Assembly: GCA_023389535.1 (NCBI GenBank)
Contig: JAEWEH010000112.1
Span: 1 to 6,912, forward strand
DNA length: 6,912 bases
DNA from: Pseudomonadota bacterium
GTDB taxonomy: Bacteria; Pseudomonadota; Gammaproteobacteria; Burkholderiales; Burkholderiaceae_B
Direction: 5' to 3'
Both the position numbers and the translations under genes were made by a program. The notes beneath the pieces were generated by a model that did not search any database, was not told the DNA's origin, and saw only the letters and a list, made by a program, of their open reading frames with translations. Position 1 is the first letter of the stretch; every line of letters begins with the position of its first letter. Positions 6,011 to 6,912 of this stretch are shown here, in pieces.

Positions 6011-6711
6011 GCCTGCTTAAAGTCGAAAACGTCAATACCTTCTATGGGGACTCGCACATCCTGTTCGATGTCTCGATGGAAGTGCGCGAAAACGAAGTGG
6101 TCGCCTTGCTGGGGCGCAATGGGGCGGGCAAGTCCACCCTGTTAAAAACGCTGGCGGGGGCGCTCGCGCCGAAGTCCGGGTCCATCAGTTTCGGGGGTAC
6201 GCCCATACACAACCTGCCCGCCCACGAAATCGCCCGCCTGGGCTTGCAGCTGGTGCCTGAAGAACGTCGTGTCATCGGTGGCATCACCGTACACGAGAAC
6301 CTTCAGCTGGCCGCCATGACGGCCAAGAAACCCCTGAGCTATGCGGAGATCTATAGAACCTTCCCTCGTCTGGACGAGAGGCGGGGGAACAAGGGTCGGG
6401 AACTGTCTGGTGGGGAGCAGCAAATGGTAGCGATAGCACGCGCCATGATACGCGACGCCAAGCTGATCCTGCTCGACGAACCCTTCGAGGGTCTCGCGCC
6501 ATTGATCGTGCGTGACCTCATGAATGTATGCAAGGAACTGGCGCGCCAGGGGCGCACCATCGTCGTTGTCGAACAGAACGTAGCAGCGGCCCTGTCCATG
6601 GCCAGCCGCTGTTATCTGCTTAATACCGGTCACGTCGTTTTCGCAGGCACGTCCGAAGAACTTCAAAGCAAGCCCGAGATCACCAATCGTTATCTCGGGG
6701 CGGCTGCCTAA
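6007..6711 (+). CDS. livF: LivF-type ATPase of a HAAT ABC transporter
   Basis: A 234-residue cytoplasmic ATPase, normal length for LivF, that would pair with the LivG half of the preceding protein to power import. Motifs: Walker A GRNGAGKST (36-44), Q-loop at Gln81 in LQLVPEERRV, signature LSGGEQQ (133-139), Walker B LILLDEP (153-159) and the switch region VVVEQN (186-191). The switch residue is Gln190 where most ABC ATPases have His. This is normal for LivF, and the LivG partner keeps its His. The ATG overlaps the stop of the fused gene (ATGA, 6007-6010), so translation is probably coupled. No terminator follows. The next gene begins 33 bp downstream. Confidence 0.93.
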   Translation: MSLLKVENVNTFYGDSHILFDVSMEVRENEVVALLGRNGAGKSTLLKTLAGALAPKSGSISFGGTPIHNLPAHEIARLGLQLVPEERRVIGGITVHENLQLAAMTAKKPLSYAEIYRTFPRLDERRGNKGRELSGGEQQMVAIARAMIRDAKLILLDEPFEGLAPLIVRDLMNVCKELARQGRTIVVVEQNVAAALSMASRCYLLNTGHVVFAGTSEELQSKPEITNRYLGAAA

Positions 6712-6744
6712 GCTTCTTGCTTCATCAGTAGGGGGGTTAACAGT

Positions 6745-6912
6745 ATGTCGTCCACCATCGATTCCATTCTTGTCGAGCACCGTGTCTTCCATCCCCATCG
6801 GGATGTCGTCGCCGGTGCGACCGTGTCCGGCATGGGAAGCTATCAGGCACTCTGCGACGAAGCCGAGCGCGATCACGACGGTTTTTGGGCGCGGCTCGCA
6901 CAAGAACATCTT
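6745..6912 (+). CDS. acs: Acyl-CoA synthetase, probably acetate-CoA ligase, N-terminal 56 residues only
   Basis: The start of an AMP-forming acyl-CoA synthetase that runs off the right edge. The ATG at 6745 follows a G-rich ribosome binding site (AGGGGGG, 6730-6736) by 8 nt, and the 56 codons are open. The visible part fits the N-terminal cap region of acetyl/propionyl-CoA synthetases: VFHPHRDVVAGATVSGM (14-30), then SYQALCDEAERDHDGFWARL (32-51), with the family's typical FW-x-x-LA ending. The AMP-binding and catalytic Lys motifs lie outside the window, so acetyl cannot be told from propionyl or another short acyl specificity. It is 33 bp after livF with no terminator between, so it is probably co-transcribed. 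It could activate the imported carboxylate or a breakdown product. Confidence 0.75.
   Translation, partial: MSSTIDSILVEHRVFHPHRDVVAGATVSGMGSYQALCDEAERDHDGFWARLAQEHL

Noticed and set aside
6186..6200. Loss of the switch histidine in the LivF ATPase as a sign of inactivation
   Set aside because: The VEQN form is normal for LivF proteins and all other ATPase motifs are intact; the actual position is residue 190, near 6574-6576.
6142..6909. Antisense open frame of 255 codons opposite livF and the acs start
   Set aside because: Both plus-strand genes are convincing by motif and spacing; the antisense translation resembles nothing and spans two genes.

Overview
This window looks like chromosomal DNA from a betaproteobacterium, most likely of the family Alcaligenaceae (Bordetella, Achromobacter, Pusillimonas and relatives). 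The basis is the G+C-rich codon use (roughly 60% by eye), the liv-type transporter style with a Tat-exported binding protein and a fused permease/ATPase, and the N-terminus of the last gene, which resembles acetyl-CoA synthetases of that group as I remember them. No database search was possible, so the taxonomic call is an inference.

Layout: (1) Positions 1-517, minus strand, hold the first 172 codons of a peptidase M19 (membrane dipeptidase-like) gene that runs off the left edge. (2) Positions 518-721 are a divergent control region. It has a near-consensus sigma-70 promoter for the M19 gene, with a perfect 12-bp palindrome of the GntR/FCD operator type lying inside its spacer. It also has an inverted repeat in the leader of the rightward gene. 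(3) Positions 722-1435, plus strand, encode a GntR-family regulator of the FCD subfamily. (4) Positions 1436-1822 are a long non-coding stretch with several small dyads, including a perfect 15-bp palindrome, and no clear terminator or complete promoter. (5) Positions 1823-6711 are a compact plus-strand operon for a branched-chain-amino-acid-type (HAAT) ABC importer: a Tat-exported periplasmic binding protein, a LivH-type permease, a single polypeptide fusing a LivM-type permease to a LivG-type ATPase, and a LivF-type ATPase. The last three genes overlap by ATGA. (6) From 6745 to the right edge is the start of an acyl-CoA synthetase gene, probably acetyl-CoA synthetase, 33 bp downstream of livF and probably in the same operon.

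How they may work together (inference): the GntR regulator probably represses the divergent M19 gene and may also control the importer. The importer would bring in a small amino- or carboxylic-acid-like solute, the M19-like enzyme would act on a related compound, and the synthetase would join a resulting carboxylate to CoA. The substrate cannot be read from the sequence. The parts belong to known families. The points most worth a second look are the operator-in-promoter arrangement, the M19 protein lacking its usual early metal ligands, the regulator whose effector domain has no histidine, and the transporter-synthetase linkage.
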